DNA of 64,000 bases from an uncultured Lachnospiraceae bacterium (GTDB taxonomy: Bacteria; Bacillota; Clostridia; Lachnospirales; Lachnospiraceae). This document shows, piece by piece, positions 8,766-18,662 of this stretch (position 1 is the first letter of the stretch; each line of letters starts with the position of its first letter). The stretch is from positions 1 to 64,000 of the forward strand of contig CALWIA010000032.1 of NCBI GenBank assembly GCA_944380605.1, written 5' to 3'. Under the pieces are notes generated by a model, which was not told the origin of the DNA, made no database searches, and worked only from the letters and a program-made list of their open reading frames with translations. Both the position numbers and the translations under genes were made by a program.

Positions 8766-8794
8766 ATTATAGCCAATCCGATGCTATTTGTCAA
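8766..8794 (-). promoter_or_regulatory. Perfect consensus promoter inside the AT-rich island
   Basis: Minus strand TTGACA (8794-8789), 17-base spacer, TATAAT (8771-8766): both boxes match the sigma-A consensus at all 12 positions. No ORF with a proper start follows. A ribosome-site-like AGAAGGAGG occurs about 80-90 bases downstream but no start codon sits behind it at useful spacing. A non-coding transcript is the simplest reading. Confidence 0.65.
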
Positions 8795-8932
8795 TACTTT
8801 TTCCGATATTCTTTTTTTATTTTTTACTTTTCTGCATTTGTATCTATTGATTGCAATTATTTGAACAATTTCGAAATATTCTCGCTGTATTTTGGGTGTA
8901 TTTCTTTAATTTTCTAAATATTTATAGGGCCA

Positions 8933-9412
8933 TTATTTGTGGTACGGCTGATGGTTCAAAATCCGGTATCCCCGGTAGATCTGCTCCAGCAGAATCACCC
9001 GCATCAGCTGATGGGGAAAGGTCAGCCGGGAAAAACTCCAGGCCTCGTCTGCCCGGTGCATCACCGCCTCCGACAGTCCCAGCGACCCGCCGATCACAAA
9101 CACCAGATGGCTCCTGCCCCCTGCCGCCAGGCGGCCCAGCCGTTCCGAAAGCTCTACCGAATCCAGCGGTTTGCCCTCAATGGCCAGGGCGATCACATAC
9201 GCGTCGTCCCGGATCAGCGACAGCAGCCGCTCTCCTTCTCTCTGCCGGATCTGCCGCTCCAGGGCTTCGGAAGCTCCATCCGGCGTCTTCTCGTCCGCCG
9301 CCTGCAGGATTTCCAGTTTGCAGTAGCGGCTCAGCCGCTTGCTGTACTCGGCAATGGCGGCTTCCAGATACGATTCCTTGATCTTTCCTACCGCCGCGAT
9401 GGTAATCCTCAT
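8933..9412 (-). CDS. rlmH: 23S rRNA (pseudouridine1915-N3)-methyltransferase RlmH
   Basis: 159 residues, full length for the SPOUT-class enzyme that methylates pseudouridine 1915 in helix 69 of 23S rRNA. The start MRITIAAVGKIKE, the SAM-binding FVIGGSLGLSE and the conserved tail LLEQIYRGYRILNHQPYHK are all present. The ATG overlaps the stop of the upstream GNAT gene by four bases (ATGA), so the two are translationally coupled. Confidence 0.97.
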   Translation of the reverse strand: MRITIAAVGKIKESYLEAAIAEYSKRLSRYCKLEILQAADEKTPDGASEALERQIRQREGERLLSLIRDDAYVIALAIEGKPLDSVELSERLGRLAAGGRSHLVFVIGGSLGLSEAVMHRADEAWSFSRLTFPHQLMRVILLEQIYRGYRILNHQPYHK

Positions 9413-9930
9413 GATTCTTCGCCGGGGATGACCTCAGCCGGCAGTTCCAGAAGCATGTCGTACCATACCGCGCCTCCGTGTTCCGAGCGGGAACGCCCCA
9501 GATTCCGGTACCCGAAGCTTTCGTAAAAACCGATCAGCCGCTCTTTGCAGGTGAGAATCAATCCCTTTCTTCCTTTCTCCTTCGCGTCCCGGATCATATG
9601 CCGCATCAGCGCCGACGCGATTCCCCGGTGCTGGTATTCCGGCAGTACATCCAGGCCGAAAATGCTCTGATACGCTCCATCCGGCCGATGCAGAGAGACG
9701 TCGGCAAACATCTCGTCCCGGATAGCCGGTTCGTCGGTCACGGCCCCGTTGATCATTCCGACCACCGCTCCGTCCGCTTCCGCTACAAAAAAGCTTCCGG
9801 GAAATGCCTGGATCCGCGCCCGCAGCGCCTCTTTCCCCGCGGCTTCCGCGGCGGGAAAGCACAGCCGTTCCACCCGGGCCGCCGCCTCCAGGTCGTCCGG
9901 CCGGACCTCTCGGATCTTCCACTGGGTCAT
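9409..9930 (-). CDS. GNAT-family N-acetyltransferase
   Basis: 173 residues with the GNAT fold: an N-terminal IREVRPDDLEAAARVE stretch, acetyl-CoA-binding LPEYQHRGIASALM (motif A, about residues 106-119) and a C-terminal LIGFYESFGYRNLG. It could acetylate a small amine or a protein N-terminus; the substrate is not predictable. The ATG at 9930 follows GGGAGGG; the longer frame to 9984 would overlap the response regulator and looks unrelated to GNAT. Confidence 0.88.
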   Translation of the reverse strand: MTQWKIREVRPDDLEAAARVERLCFPAAEAAGKEALRARIQAFPGSFFVAEADGAVVGMINGAVTDEPAIRDEMFADVSLHRPDGAYQSIFGLDVLPEYQHRGIASALMRHMIRDAKEKGRKGLILTCKERLIGFYESFGYRNLGRSRSEHGGAVWYDMLLELPAEVIPGEES

Positions 9931-9944
9931 GGCAGTCCCTCCCA

Positions 9945-10652
9945 TCAGCTGTTCTGGGCGCGGAAGTAGTAACCGACGCCCCATTTGGTATGGACAAACT
10001 GCGGCGCGCTGGGACTGGGCTCAATCTTCTCCCGCAGCCGCCGGACGTGGACGTCCACCGTCCGCACGTCTCCGGAATCCATGGCTTTATTTCCCCAGAC
10101 GCAGCCCAGCAGTTCCTCGCGGCTGTAAACCTTGTTGGGATGGCAGACCAGAAGTTCCAGCAGGTCAAATTCCTTGGCCGTCAGATTGATTTCCCGGTCT
10201 CCCACAAACACGCGGCGGCCGTTCTGATCCAGACGCAGGCTGCCGGCGGTAATCATCTTTTTCTCCGGCTCCGCGGGACGGCGGCTGCGCTTGGCGTTCC
10301 GCCGCAGAATCGCCCGGATCCGGGCCTTGACTTCCAGGATATTGAAAGGCTTTGTAATATAGTCGTCCGCCCCGTATTCCAGTCCCAGAATCTTATCCAT
10401 GTCGTTTCCCTTGGCCGTCAGCATAATGATCGGCACCTCGGAAAACTCCCGGATGGCCTGGCAGACCTCGTAGCCATCGGCCTTGGGCAGCATCACGTCC
10501 AGCAGGATCACATCGTACTCCTTTTCTTTGGCCTTCTGGATCGCCTCCTCGCCATCATAGGCGCAGTCCACTTCCATGCCATCCTGCTCCAGACTGAAGC
10601 GGATTCCCTTTACAATCAGTTTCTCATCGTCCACAACCAGCACTTTCGCCAT
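9945..10652 (-). CDS. OmpR/PhoB-family response regulator
   Basis: 235 residues. An N-terminal receiver domain has the acidic pair VVDDE at 6-10, phospho-acceptor LLDVMLPKADG (Asp about 52) and the conserved Lys in ITKPF. The C-terminal winged helix includes LTAKEFDLLELLV, VRTVDVHVRRLREKIE and WGVGYYF. It resembles WalR/PhoP-type regulators. No histidine kinase gene is adjacent, so its partner lies elsewhere or has been separated. The ATG at 10652 starts the typical MAKVLVVDDE. Confidence 0.94.
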   Translation of the reverse strand: MAKVLVVDDEKLIVKGIRFSLEQDGMEVDCAYDGEEAIQKAKEKEYDVILLDVMLPKADGYEVCQAIREFSEVPIIMLTAKGNDMDKILGLEYGADDYITKPFNILEVKARIRAILRRNAKRSRRPAEPEKKMITAGSLRLDQNGRRVFVGDREINLTAKEFDLLELLVCHPNKVYSREELLGCVWGNKAMDSGDVRTVDVHVRRLREKIEPSPSAPQFVHTKWGVGYYFRAQNS

Positions 10653-10703
10653 CCTGATCCATTCCCCTCTTCTTATACTTGGCTGTCACGGGTAATGCTT
10701 ATC

Positions 10704-11420
10704 CTATACCGTGATGTCGTCTTTTATCTTCTGAAATGCCGCGTCCTTGATGCCGGACACATTCATAATTTCCTCAATCGACCGGAACGCGCCGTGTTCC
10801 TGCCGGTACCGCAGAATATCCTCCGCCCGAGCCTCCCCGATGCCGGTCAGGGTCATCAGTTCCTCCGCGCCGGCGGTATTGATGTTGACCTTCTGGTTCC
10901 CGCCGCTTTCCGAAGCCGGCTGGCCGCCGCGGTAGACGCCCGGGTCCGGCGGCATATCCGCCATCTGATCCTCCGACGGCACCACGATCATCATGCCATC
11001 CTCGATCTCCATGGCCATATTCAGATAGCCGTCCGCCGCTTTCTCCGTAAATCCTCCCGCCAGTTCCACCGCCTCAAAAACCCTTTGACCAACTTCCAGT
11101 TCATATACGCCGGGGGCTTCCACCTCGCCGCAGATATGTACATAGCAGATTTTGGGCTCCGGGGCCGGCGCTTCCCGCTCCGCCTCCGTCTCATCCGCCG
11201 TTTCCGGCTCTGTCCCGGGCAGCGGTTCCGCCGCTGTCTCATCCGGAAGACGTTCCGCGCTTTCTGCGGTTTCCGGTTCCGCGGGCGCCGCGTCCTGTGA
11301 AGCCAGAAGCAGAACCGTATCTTCCGGTTTCTGCCCGCAGCTGTAGCACAGGCCGGCGGCCAGCACGCAAAGTACCGACGCGGCCAGCTTCAGGCCGCGG
11401 AGTTTTACAGATTTTTTCAT
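10704..11420 (-). CDS. ComEA-like helix-hairpin-helix DNA-binding lipoprotein
   Basis: 238 residues. A signal-peptide-like N-terminus with a cysteine after the hydrophobic stretch (LCYSCG, about residues 24-29) suggests surface anchoring. A long acidic, Pro/Glu/Ala-rich linker follows, then an SLBB domain (VHICGEVEAPGVYELEVGQR) and a C-terminal double helix-hairpin-helix (VNINTAGAEELMTLTGIG ... IEEIMNVSGIKDAAFQKI). ComEA binds double-stranded DNA for uptake in competent bacteria. No other com genes are in the window, so competence cannot be claimed. The ATG at 11420 follows GAAGGAGG. Confidence 0.9.
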   Translation of the reverse strand: MKKSVKLRGLKLAASVLCVLAAGLCYSCGQKPEDTVLLLASQDAAPAEPETAESAERLPDETAAEPLPGTEPETADETEAEREAPAPEPKICYVHICGEVEAPGVYELEVGQRVFEAVELAGGFTEKAADGYLNMAMEIEDGMMIVVPSEDQMADMPPDPGVYRGGQPASESGGNQKVNINTAGAEELMTLTGIGEARAEDILRYRQEHGAFRSIEEIMNVSGIKDAAFQKIKDDITV

Positions 11421-11472
11421 GGCAGTTCCCTCCTTCGTCTCCGGAGAAAACGCCTTCTTCCGCCTACCTACT

Positions 11473-11501
11473 ATTCTACTCAAATCACCGGTCAAATACA
11501 A
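11473..11501 (-). promoter_or_regulatory. Promoter of the comEA-like gene
   Basis: Minus strand TTGTAT (11501-11496), 17-base spacer, TAGAAT (11478-11473), about 50 bases upstream of the ATG at 11420. Confidence 0.6.
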
Positions 11502-11510
11502 GCGGGACTT

Positions 11511-11942
11511 TCAGGATTGGTAAAAAATCACAATCCCGGCCGCCGCCAGTGCCGCTCCTGCCGCCTTTTTCCACTCCAGCCCCGCTTTTTCCACGCCGAA
11601 CAGCCCCAGCACCTCGATGCCGTAAGCCACCAGAATCTGGGCGATGACAATCAGCATCGCCGAGCGGGCCGGCCCCAGGCTGTCCACGCTGCGGATCACC
11701 GTATAGGTAATCAGCGCGCCGATCACGCCGCCGGTCAGCATGTACCAGGGACGTACCTGCCACAGCCCGGACAGTTCCTGTCTGCCGGTCGCCATCCACA
11801 TGACCGCGCAGACTGCCAGCGCCGTAGCCTGCACCCAGCCGGCAGATACCCAGATGCTGGTGTGTTTGGTCACCTCCGTATTAAAAACCCCCTGTATGCT
11901 CATCAGCGCGCCGGAAATCAGCGCGATCCAGATTCCGTGCAT
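11511..11942 (-). CDS. DMT-family transporter (YdcZ/DUF606 type)
   Basis: 143 residues, four hydrophobic segments, the half-size drug/metabolite transporter form. Typical sequence features are WIALISGALMSIQGVFN at the start, the MWMATGRQ segment, and GGVIGALITYTVI. Function is probably small-molecule efflux, substrate unknown. I start at the ATG at 11942 behind GGGAAGGAG. It is divergent from the TPP-riboswitch-thiT unit. Confidence 0.88.
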   Translation of the reverse strand: MHGIWIALISGALMSIQGVFNTEVTKHTSIWVSAGWVQATALAVCAVMWMATGRQELSGLWQVRPWYMLTGGVIGALITYTVIRSVDSLGPARSAMLIVIAQILVAYGIEVLGLFGVEKAGLEWKKAAGAALAAAGIVIFYQS

Positions 11943-12031
11943 ATCCGCGATCTCCTTCCCGGACAAAATTTTCTCAGTCCTTCTGCAGATAGGTTTCCCG
12001 GGCTTTCCGGAAAATATGCCTGTTTCCGGAC

Positions 12032-12060
12032 TTGACATCTGTCTTTTGCTGCGCTATACT
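12032..12060 (+). promoter_or_regulatory. thiT promoter
   Basis: TTGACA (12032-12037), 17-base spacer, TATACT (12055-12060), followed about 20 bases later by the riboswitch aptamer. Confidence 0.8.
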
Positions 12061-12082
12061 CACACCGAAAAATACAGAAAAC

Positions 12083-12186
12083 GCTAGGGGAGCCTTCGGG
12101 CTGAGACTGAAAGATGAAACCCGCGCCGCGGACCGTCCTTCTGACCCTCACTACTTGAACCGGATCATACCGGCGTAAGGAAGCAT
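12083..12186 (+). ncRNA. TPP riboswitch (THI element)
   Basis: The conserved aptamer core is readable: AGGGGAGCC, then GGGCTGAGA (the THI box), then CTGACCCT, ACTTGAACCGGATCATACCGG and GCGTAAGGAAGC closing P1. The P3 arm is extended by the insert between the two halves. It binds thiamine pyrophosphate and should turn off the thiamine transporter thiT just downstream. Confidence 0.95.
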
Positions 12187-12235
12187 ATCCCTTCCCGTAT
12201 GCGGCAGCTGTCTGCGGACGCCGTATCGGTAGTCC

Positions 12236-12264
12236 CCTCCTGCGCGTACAAAGGAGGTTTTTTT
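12236..12264 (+). terminator. Expression-platform hairpin holding the thiT ribosome site
   Basis: CCTCCT (12236-12241) pairs with AGGAGG (12252-12257) around a 10-base loop and is followed by seven Ts. The right arm is the thiT Shine-Dalgarno itself, so the same hairpin can terminate transcription and hide the ribosome site. An alternative upstream hairpin of 7 pairs (GTATGCGGC / GCCGTAT region, 12198-12226) is a candidate antiterminator. Confidence 0.6.
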
Positions 12265-12924
12265 ATGTCTGTTGTTACACCGGATGGCGGCCTGACCGCC
12301 TTCGGCTACGGCCTGTGCGCCGCCGCCGCCGTGCTGCTGGTCCTTGCCGCCGCGTTTTTCCACGCGAAAAGCGGATCCGCAAAGAAGCTTTCCACCAAGC
12401 AGCTGGTCTTCTGCGCCGCCGCCATGGCCCTGGCCTTTGTGGCTTCGTACATCAAAGTATTTTCCCTTCCCTACGGCGGTTCCGTCACCCTGTTCAGCAT
12501 GCTGTTTATCTGTCTGATCGGGTACTGGTACGGCGTGGGCCCCGGCATCATGACCGGCCTGGCCTACGGCATTCTGCAGTTTCTGCAGGAACCTTACGTG
12601 CTGTCCCTGTTCCAGGTCTGCTGCGACTACGTGCTGGCCTTTGCCGGCCTGGGACTGGCCGGACTGTTCCACAAGTCTAAAAACGGCCTGATCAAAGGCT
12701 ATATCCTGGGCATCCTGGTCCGGGGCGCCTTCCACGCCCTGGGCGGCTATCTGTACTGGATGGACTACATGCCGGAAAACTTCCCTCAGTCTCTGGCGGC
12801 ACTGTACCCCATCATTTACAACTACTCCTACATTCTGGCCGAAGGCGTGCTGACGGTGATCGTCATCTCCCTGCCGCCGGTGTCCAAAGCGCTGGCTCAG
12901 GTCAAGAGAAACGCCCTCAGCTGA
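12265..12924 (+). CDS. thiT: ECF thiamine transporter substrate-binding subunit ThiT
   Basis: 219 residues, six hydrophobic segments. The conserved thiamine-site and family stretches LTFVAS-like ALAFVASYIKVFSLPYGGS, GPGIMTGLAYGILQF, and the C-terminal YNYSYILAEG match ThiT/YuaJ. It captures thiamine and needs the shared EcfT-EcfA energising module, which is not in the window. The TPP riboswitch directly upstream strongly supports the assignment. The ATG follows AAAGGAGG. Confidence 0.95.
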   Translation: MSVVTPDGGLTAFGYGLCAAAAVLLVLAAAFFHAKSGSAKKLSTKQLVFCAAAMALAFVASYIKVFSLPYGGSVTLFSMLFICLIGYWYGVGPGIMTGLAYGILQFLQEPYVLSLFQVCCDYVLAFAGLGLAGLFHKSKNGLIKGYILGILVRGAFHALGGYLYWMDYMPENFPQSLAALYPIIYNYSYILAEGVLTVIVISLPPVSKALAQVKRNALS

Positions 12925-12955
12925 CCGGCAGAATACGCAAACCGGCGGCCCATGC

Positions 12956-12984
12956 TTTACATTAGGCCGCCGTCCGCCTATAAT
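12956..12984 (+). promoter_or_regulatory. Promoter of TSUP permease 1
   Basis: TTTACA (12956-12961), 17-base spacer, TATAAT (12979-12984), 33 bases before the ATG at 13017. Confidence 0.75.
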
Positions 12985-13016
12985 AGATGGAAAAGACAGC
13001 AAAAGAGGAGGCCATC

Positions 13017-13814
13017 ATGTCTATTACGTTATTCTGCATCGCTCTGTGCACCTCCATCGTCGGCTCCATCTGCGGAATCGGCGGAGGCGTCATCATCAAA
13101 CCCGTACTGGACGCCATGAATATCATGAGCGTTTCCGCCATCAGCTTTTTATCCGGCTGCACCGTACTGGCCATGTCCGTAGTATCCGTAGGCAAAAACC
13201 TCTACAACGGACAGGCGCCCATTCACTGGCGCATCACGCCGGCCCTGGGCGTCGGAGCGGCGGCCGGCGGCGTCATCGGCAAGCTTTTGTTCAACGGAAT
13301 CCGGGACGCGGCCGGCAACGAATCTCTGGTGGGACTGGTGCAGGCCCTGGTGCTGACGCTGATCACCGTTCTCACTCTGGTATACGTCACGCTGGAAAAG
13401 AAGGGGCGGATCCGGACCCGCCGGGTGGAAAATCTGGCGGCCAGCGCCCTGATCGGCCTGGTGCTGGGCCTGATGTCCTCCTTTCTGGGCATCGGCGGCG
13501 GCCCCATCAACCTGGCGGTGCTCAGCTTTTTCTTCTCCATGAAGACCAAAGAAGCGGCTATTAACTCGCTGTGCGTCATTCTGCTTTCCCAGATCGCTTC
13601 TCTGGTGCAGATGTTTGTTACCGCGTCGGTGCCGGATGTGCTGCCTCTGTTCCTGTTTGCCATGATCGCCGGCGGTGTTACCGGCGGCCTGACAGGACAG
13701 GCCATCAACAAACGGATCAGTTCCGCCCAGGTGGACAAGCTGTTTGTGGTGATGCTGCTGGCCGTATCCGCCATCAGCCTGTACAACGCGTATTCTTTCG
13801 CGTCTCTGCTGTAA
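13017..13814 (+). CDS. TSUP/TauE-SafE family permease (copy 1)
   Basis: 265 residues, about eight membrane segments in two repeats, each starting with a Gly-rich motif (GSICGIGGGVIIKP near residue 20 and SSFLGIGGGPINLA near residue 160). The family moves sulfite, sulfonates or other organic anions; the substrate here is unknown. I use the ATG at 13017 behind AGAGGAGG instead of the upstream ATG at 12987, which lies within the promoter-proximal region. A second, only distantly similar TSUP gene is at 43361-44110. Confidence 0.9.
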   Translation: MSITLFCIALCTSIVGSICGIGGGVIIKPVLDAMNIMSVSAISFLSGCTVLAMSVVSVGKNLYNGQAPIHWRITPALGVGAAAGGVIGKLLFNGIRDAAGNESLVGLVQALVLTLITVLTLVYVTLEKKGRIRTRRVENLAASALIGLVLGLMSSFLGIGGGPINLAVLSFFFSMKTKEAAINSLCVILLSQIASLVQMFVTASVPDVLPLFLFAMIAGGVTGGLTGQAINKRISSAQVDKLFVVMLLAVSAISLYNAYSFASLL

Positions 13815-13830
13815 AAGAGGCGGAAATAAA

Positions 13831-13876
13831 AAAAAGGATCTCCCCCGTCATTTCTGACAGGAGAGATCCTTTTTAT
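13831..13876. terminator. Bidirectional terminator between TSUP 1 and ppdK
   Basis: AAAAAGGATCTC / GAGAGATCCTTTTT inverted repeat with an 18-20 base central region; it carries A-runs before and T-runs after, so it works for both convergent genes. Confidence 0.88.
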
Positions 13877-13897
13877 ATGCCGTTTCCAGCATTCTTT

Positions 13898-16522
<2,625 letters not shown>

Positions 16523-16599
16523 AAATTTTTCCTCCTCAAGTGATGCGTAGATTCCTCTACCGAATTCCCACCGCCGGTTCTCTTTCCCCTGCCTATACA

Positions 16600-16626
16600 G
16601 AAAAAAGAATCCTGGGACCCAGGATT
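16600..16626 (-). terminator. Attenuator-like terminator in the ppdK leader
   Basis: On the minus strand AATCCTGG / CCAGGATT (8 bp, 3-base loop) is followed by TCTTTTTT. It lies between the ppdK promoter (16687-16714) and the ppdK start (16522), so it must be bypassed for expression. An upstream hairpin with GGCGC / GCGCC ends and an inner CACG / CGTG stem is at 16644-16672. I do not recognise a known riboswitch class in the roughly 80 bases before the terminator. Confidence 0.7.
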
Positions 16627-16686
16627 TGATTCTTTCCGTAAAAGGCGCACACGAACTACACGTGCCCGCGCCGGCGGTCTGGTACT

Positions 16687-16714
16687 AGTATAGCACAATT
16701 CTTTTTCAAGTAAA
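16687..16714 (-). promoter_or_regulatory. ppdK promoter
   Basis: Minus strand TTTACT (16714-16709), 16-base spacer, TATACT (16692-16687). Transcription would start near 16680, giving a leader of about 158 bases. Confidence 0.6.
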
Positions 16715-16747
16715 GACCAAAAATGGGAAAAAAACCGGTTTTTTTGT

Positions 16748-16800
16748 GGAATATACCTAAATTTTTCATTGTAAGCGGTTACATTTTTTGTGTATATTCC
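16748..16800. promoter_or_regulatory. cre-like box nested in a larger inverted repeat
   Basis: TTGTAAGCGGTTACA (16769-16783) fits the catabolite-responsive element consensus WTGNAANCGNWNNCW at every fixed position and is palindromic, as for LacI/CcpA-family operators. It sits inside a 9-base outer inverted repeat GGAATATAC (16748-16756) / GTATATTCC (16792-16800). It lies 55-70 bases upstream of the ppdK -35 box, a position more usual for activation than repression. Confidence 0.6.
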
Positions 16801-16816
16801 CATATCCGTTTATTGT

Positions 16817-16828
16817 TCGTATATACGA
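16817..16828. promoter_or_regulatory. 12-base perfect palindrome TCGTATATACGA
   Basis: Perfect inverted repeat between the uxuB terminator and the cre-like box. The form resembles GntR-family operators with a TATA centre. No promoter or gene start directly adjoins it, so its role is open. Confidence 0.35.
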
Positions 16829-16865
16829 TTTGAAGCGCAGAGGCCGCCCGACTGGCGTACCGCGC

Positions 16866-16916
16866 AAGAAAGGAGCCTCCGCTCCGGCAGATTGCCATGG
16901 CGGAAGCTCCTTTTCT
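16866..16916. terminator. uxuB terminator
   Basis: AGGAGCCTCCGC (16871-16882) pairs with GCGGAAGCTCCT (16900-16911) with one mismatch; a 17-base loop. On the minus strand it lies 10 bases after the uxuB stop and is followed by TTTCTTG. Confidence 0.75.
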
Positions 16917-16925
16917 ATTGGCGGA

Positions 16926-18545
16926 TTATTCTTTTTCCATATATGCGTGCAGGGTAGCGCGTACGGCTCCGGGACCCGCGATCAGCTGGCGGAACATGTC
17001 CGTAATCTTCTCGGACAGACCCAGCTTCACCAGATCGGAACCAAACAGCACTTCGTTGGACAGAATCGCGTTCAGCTTGCCCGCGCAGCTGTCGGGATCG
17101 CCCACCTTCACGCCTTCCAGCTGCTTCTGCAGTTCGGAAAGCTGCGGGTCGCTGCTGACCGCCATCTCCTTGCCTTCGTCGTCCACAGCCAGCAGATAGC
17201 GCAGCCAGCCGGCAATGGCCAGCGGAATGGCCGTCAGGCTCTGCACATCCAGCTTGTCGCTGGCGGCATAGGACTTGATGGTCTCGCCGAAGCGGATCGG
17301 AATCTTCTGGCTGGTATCGGTGGCGATTCTCTGCGGCATATCCGGAATGAAGGGATTGGGCAGACGGTCGTCGATGACTTCATGGATGAAGTCCATGGGG
17401 CTTAAAATGCCGGGATCCGTCACCACAGGCATACCCTCTTTGTAGCCGATGGTCTCCACCAGCTTCTTCAGGTCCGCGTCCTTCATCTCGGAAGCGATGC
17501 TGTCATAGCCCAGCAGGCAGCCGTAAACCGCCAGTGCCGTATGCAGCGGATTCAGACAGGTGGTCACCTTCATGCGCTCGGTCATGTTGACCGTATCCCG
17601 GTCCGTCATGTAGACACCGGCTTTCTCCAGGGCCGGACGGCCGTTGGGGAAGCGGTCCTCCACCACCAGGTACTGAGGCACTTCCGCGTTGACGAAGGGA
17701 GCGATATAGGTGTTGCGGCTGGTGATAATGGGAGCCATATCTTCGATGCCGTCGGCTTCCAGAGCCTTTTCCACCACTTCCGCGGGTCTGGGAGTGATCT
17801 TGTCGATCATGCTCCAGGGGAAGGAAACCTTGGTCTCGTCTTCCAGCCATGCGGTAAAGTCTTCGCCTACATGGCCTTTCTTCTTCCACTCTTCCGCGAT
17901 GGTCACCACGCTGTTTTTCAGTTTTTCACCGTTGTGGCTGCAGTTGTCCATGCTGACGATGGCGATGGGCGCCGCGCCGGCGTTGAACCGCTCCAGCAGC
18001 AGGGCCGCCACAATGCTCATGGCATGGCGGGCGCCGGCGGGGCCGGCTTCAATATCCGCTTTCACCACAGGAGCGAACTCGCCCTGCAGGTTGGCCAGGG
18101 CATAGCCCTTTTCCGTAATGGTAAAGCTGACCATCTGCAGAGACGGATTCCGGAACACCTTCTTCAGATATCCGAAGTCCTCCGCGTCGTCTACGTTGGC
18201 CTTCACGCCCTTCGCTACGCTTCCCACGATCTCCCGGTCCATGGAACCGTCGGGCTTTAAGCTGACCATCATGGTCAGGTTGTCAAAAGGCGTATAGATT
18301 TTGTCGATGATGTCGTAGTCAAATGTATCTGCCGCAATGATGCCGCTTTTTTCCAGTCCCTGCTCCAGCAGACGCTGCTGCAGAACTGCGATGAATCCAC
18401 GGAAAATATTGCCGGCTCCGAAATGTACCCAGACCGGTTTCTCCTCCGTCGCGGCCCGCATCTGATCCAGATCAAATTCCGGCAGCTTCACCCCCGCCTG
18501 CTTCCAGGCATCTGCCTGTTTCAGGCTTTCTTTACATAATTTCAT
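16926..18545 (-). CDS. uxuB: Fructuronate reductase / mannitol dehydrogenase family
   Basis: 539 residues, polyol-specific long-chain dehydrogenase. It probably reduces D-fructuronate to D-mannonate with NADH, feeding UxuA. The N-terminal dinucleotide site is VHFGAGNIFRGF (about 39-50). The catalytic Lys-Asn-His region is seen in NPLHTALAVYGCLLG and the conserved SMDNCSHNG segment binds substrate. Mannitol or tagaturonate dehydrogenase activity is an alternative, but the presence of uxuA supports fructuronate. It has its own promoter at 18629-18657 and terminator, so it is monocistronic here and not in the uxuA operon. Confidence 0.9.
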   Translation of the reverse strand: MKLCKESLKQADAWKQAGVKLPEFDLDQMRAATEEKPVWVHFGAGNIFRGFIAVLQQRLLEQGLEKSGIIAADTFDYDIIDKIYTPFDNLTMMVSLKPDGSMDREIVGSVAKGVKANVDDAEDFGYLKKVFRNPSLQMVSFTITEKGYALANLQGEFAPVVKADIEAGPAGARHAMSIVAALLLERFNAGAAPIAIVSMDNCSHNGEKLKNSVVTIAEEWKKKGHVGEDFTAWLEDETKVSFPWSMIDKITPRPAEVVEKALEADGIEDMAPIITSRNTYIAPFVNAEVPQYLVVEDRFPNGRPALEKAGVYMTDRDTVNMTERMKVTTCLNPLHTALAVYGCLLGYDSIASEMKDADLKKLVETIGYKEGMPVVTDPGILSPMDFIHEVIDDRLPNPFIPDMPQRIATDTSQKIPIRFGETIKSYAASDKLDVQSLTAIPLAIAGWLRYLLAVDDEGKEMAVSSDPQLSELQKQLEGVKVGDPDSCAGKLNAILSNEVLFGSDLVKLGLSEKITDMFRQLIAGPGAVRATLHAYMEKE

Positions 18546-18628
18546 CCTACTTTCTCCTTTCCCGTTAATGGAATATGCACAAAGGCACCGGACGCGGAGC
18601 GCCCCGGCATCCTTCTCATATTATATTA

Positions 18629-18657
18629 AGAATACAAGATCAGAGGGCAAATGTCAA
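18629..18657 (-). promoter_or_regulatory. uxuB promoter
   Basis: Minus strand TTGACA (18657-18652), 17-base spacer, TATTCT (18634-18629), about 80 bases upstream of the ATG. Confidence 0.75.
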
Positions 18658-18662
18658 CGCCG

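Larger units (their letters stand above)
8215..8932. other. AT-rich intergenic island between convergent genes
   Basis: About 720 bases without a credible gene between the ends of the radical SAM gene and rlmH. Two 60-base lines I counted (8341-8400 and 8821-8880) are 30% and 22% GC, about half of the flanking genes. It contains a long-stem hairpin near its left end and a perfect consensus promoter on the minus strand at 8766-8794, which implies a minus-strand transcript of roughly 500 bases. Short ORFs here are broken and unrecognisable. It may be a remnant of transferred DNA or a non-coding RNA locus. Confidence 0.7.

Noticed and set aside
8597-8794. 65-residue minus-strand ORF in the AT-rich island
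   Set aside because: Its apparent start codon is the TTG of the -35 box, so it cannot be translated from that start in the predicted transcript, and no usable internal start follows the AGAAGGAGG.
9804-11300. 498-residue plus-strand frame opposite the response regulator and comEA genes
   Set aside because: Spans several genuine genes on the other strand, has no ribosome site or conserved motif, and reflects third-position GC bias.
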